NCBI RefSeq assembly: GCF_020103755.1
Contig: NZ_JAHSQD010000028.1
Location: 1 to 34,457 of the forward strand
Length of the DNA: 34,457 nt
Origin: Streptomyces sp. LS1784
Lineage (GTDB): Bacteria > Actinomycetota > Actinomycetes > Streptomycetales > Streptomycetaceae
Direction: 5' to 3'
Made by a program: the position numbers and the translations under genes. The notes below the pieces were generated by a model. It was given only the letters and a program-made list of their open reading frames with translations. It searched no databases and was not told the DNA's origin. Positions 33,982-34,457 of this stretch are shown piece by piece. Positions within the stretch are counted from its first letter, which is position 1, and the number at the start of each line of letters is the position of its first letter.

Positions 33982-34457
33982 TCACTCGTGGGCGCTGATC
34001 TCACCGCCGGCGCTGAGCACGATGGAGATGCCGTTGGCGTCGAGGCCGACATCCTGCTGGTTCGCCTCCAGCGTGCCGTACACGGCGTTCTCGTTGCCGA
34101 GGATCTCCGCACGGTACCGGAGCTCGCCGGTCTTCGTGACCTTGGCCGTCCAGCCGCCCGCCAACTTGAAGGTGCCCGGTCCCTGGTGGCCCCCGCCCAT
34201 CCAGGAGTGGATCCGGCCGTCCAGCGAGAGCATGACGAACATGCCGTTGGCGTCGAGTCCGCCGTCGTGCTCCTTCGCCTCCAGGGTGGCGAGGACCTGC
34301 CCCTTGTTGAGGATCCTGGCGGCGTAGTGCTGGTTTCCGAGGTCCTGGATCTCGGCCGTGCTGCCGTCCACCAGGGTCGCGGTGCGGACGCCCGAGGGCG
34401 CCTTGGGCGGGGCGGCCGGCGTCGTCGCGGCGCGCCCGGCGGGTGCGGCGGCCGGAG
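33982..34457 (-). CDS. putative exported protein with internal duplication (5' end beyond window)
   Basis: About 158 C-terminal codons are visible. The frame runs on past the right edge without a start, through an Ala/Pro/Thr-rich tract (AGRAATTPAAPPKAPSG) typical of the segment after a signal peptide. The folded part contains two similar units: QVLATLEAKEHDGGLDANG with FVMLSLDGRIHSW, and AVYGTLEANQQDVGLDANG with ISIVLSAGGEISAH. A GTG inside the frame at 34371 is probably not the true start, because the Pro-rich coding continues before it. I do not recognise the family. Location outside the cytoplasm is inferred from the linker composition only. A hairpin follows the stop. Confidence 0.72.
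   Translation of the reverse strand, partial: PAAAPAGRAATTPAAPPKAPSGVRTATLVDGSTAEIQDLGNQHYAARILNKGQVLATLEAKEHDGGLDANGMFVMLSLDGRIHSWMGGGHQGPGTFKLAGGWTAKVTKTGELRYRAEILGNENAVYGTLEANQQDVGLDANGISIVLSAGGEISAHE

Overview
The window is very GC-rich (above 70% over most of its length). It shows strong G/C third-position codon bias, GTG starts, GGAGG-type ribosome sites and leaderless starts. The gene families (ROK, TetR, a SepF paralogue, a PAS/GAF/PP2C/HATPase phosphatase, Tat- and Sec-exported enzymes) are typical of a Streptomycetaceae actinomycete such as Streptomyces or Kitasatospora. This placement rests on composition and protein style, not on a marker gene. I see no rRNA, tRNA, CRISPR array, complete insertion sequence or phage module.

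Layout. 1-7.7 kb: a truncated ROK repressor divergent from a sugar-type MFS permease, with a candidate operator between them; a dienelactone-hydrolase-like enzyme; a VTT/TVP38 membrane protein; a DinB/DUF664 protein; a short SepF-like division protein; and a TetR-MFS drug-efflux pair, translationally coupled, with two inverted repeats over its promoter. 7.6-10.2 kb: a dense palindromic terminator, then an 825-residue PAS-PAS-GAF-PP2C-HATPase signalling phosphatase. 10.3-19.6 kb: a minus-strand acyl-CoA catabolic locus, in transcription order AtuA-family protein, acyl-CoA carboxylase beta, biotin-carboxylase/BCCP alpha, acyl-CoA dehydrogenase, acyl-CoA ligase and TetR. The first four genes are tightly packed. 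A 34-bp dyad lies upstream of the first gene.

19.6-24.8 kb: a stretch of visibly lower GC with two gene-poor intervals around a Tat-exported epoxide-hydrolase-like enzyme, followed by an ATGA-coupled malic enzyme and class II fumarase. The pair would take fumarate through malate to pyruvate. 25.0-30.1 kb: an orphan Imm35/YrhB immunity-like protein, a secreted NlpC/P60 peptidase with two nearly identical C-terminal repeats, a VOC protein and a UvrA-like double-ABC protein. 30.2-34.5 kb, minus strand: a GNAT acetyltransferase, an exported ExeM/NucH-like nuclease, a Gfo/Idh/MocA oxidoreductase and the 3' part of a putative exported protein with an internal duplication, cut by the window edge.

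The most coherent system is the acyl-CoA locus. A ligase would activate a branched or terpenoid acid, an IVD/LCAD-type dehydrogenase would desaturate it, a biotin carboxylase pair would carboxylate the enoyl-CoA, and the AtuA-family protein acts at an unknown step. A dedicated hydratase and lyase are absent, and the substrate cannot be read from the sequence. The least conventional signals are the 34-bp dyad, the three GAAC-N4-GTTC palindromes at exact 21-bp spacing near 7.65 kb, and the GGATCGA motif cluster ahead of the UvrA-like gene.
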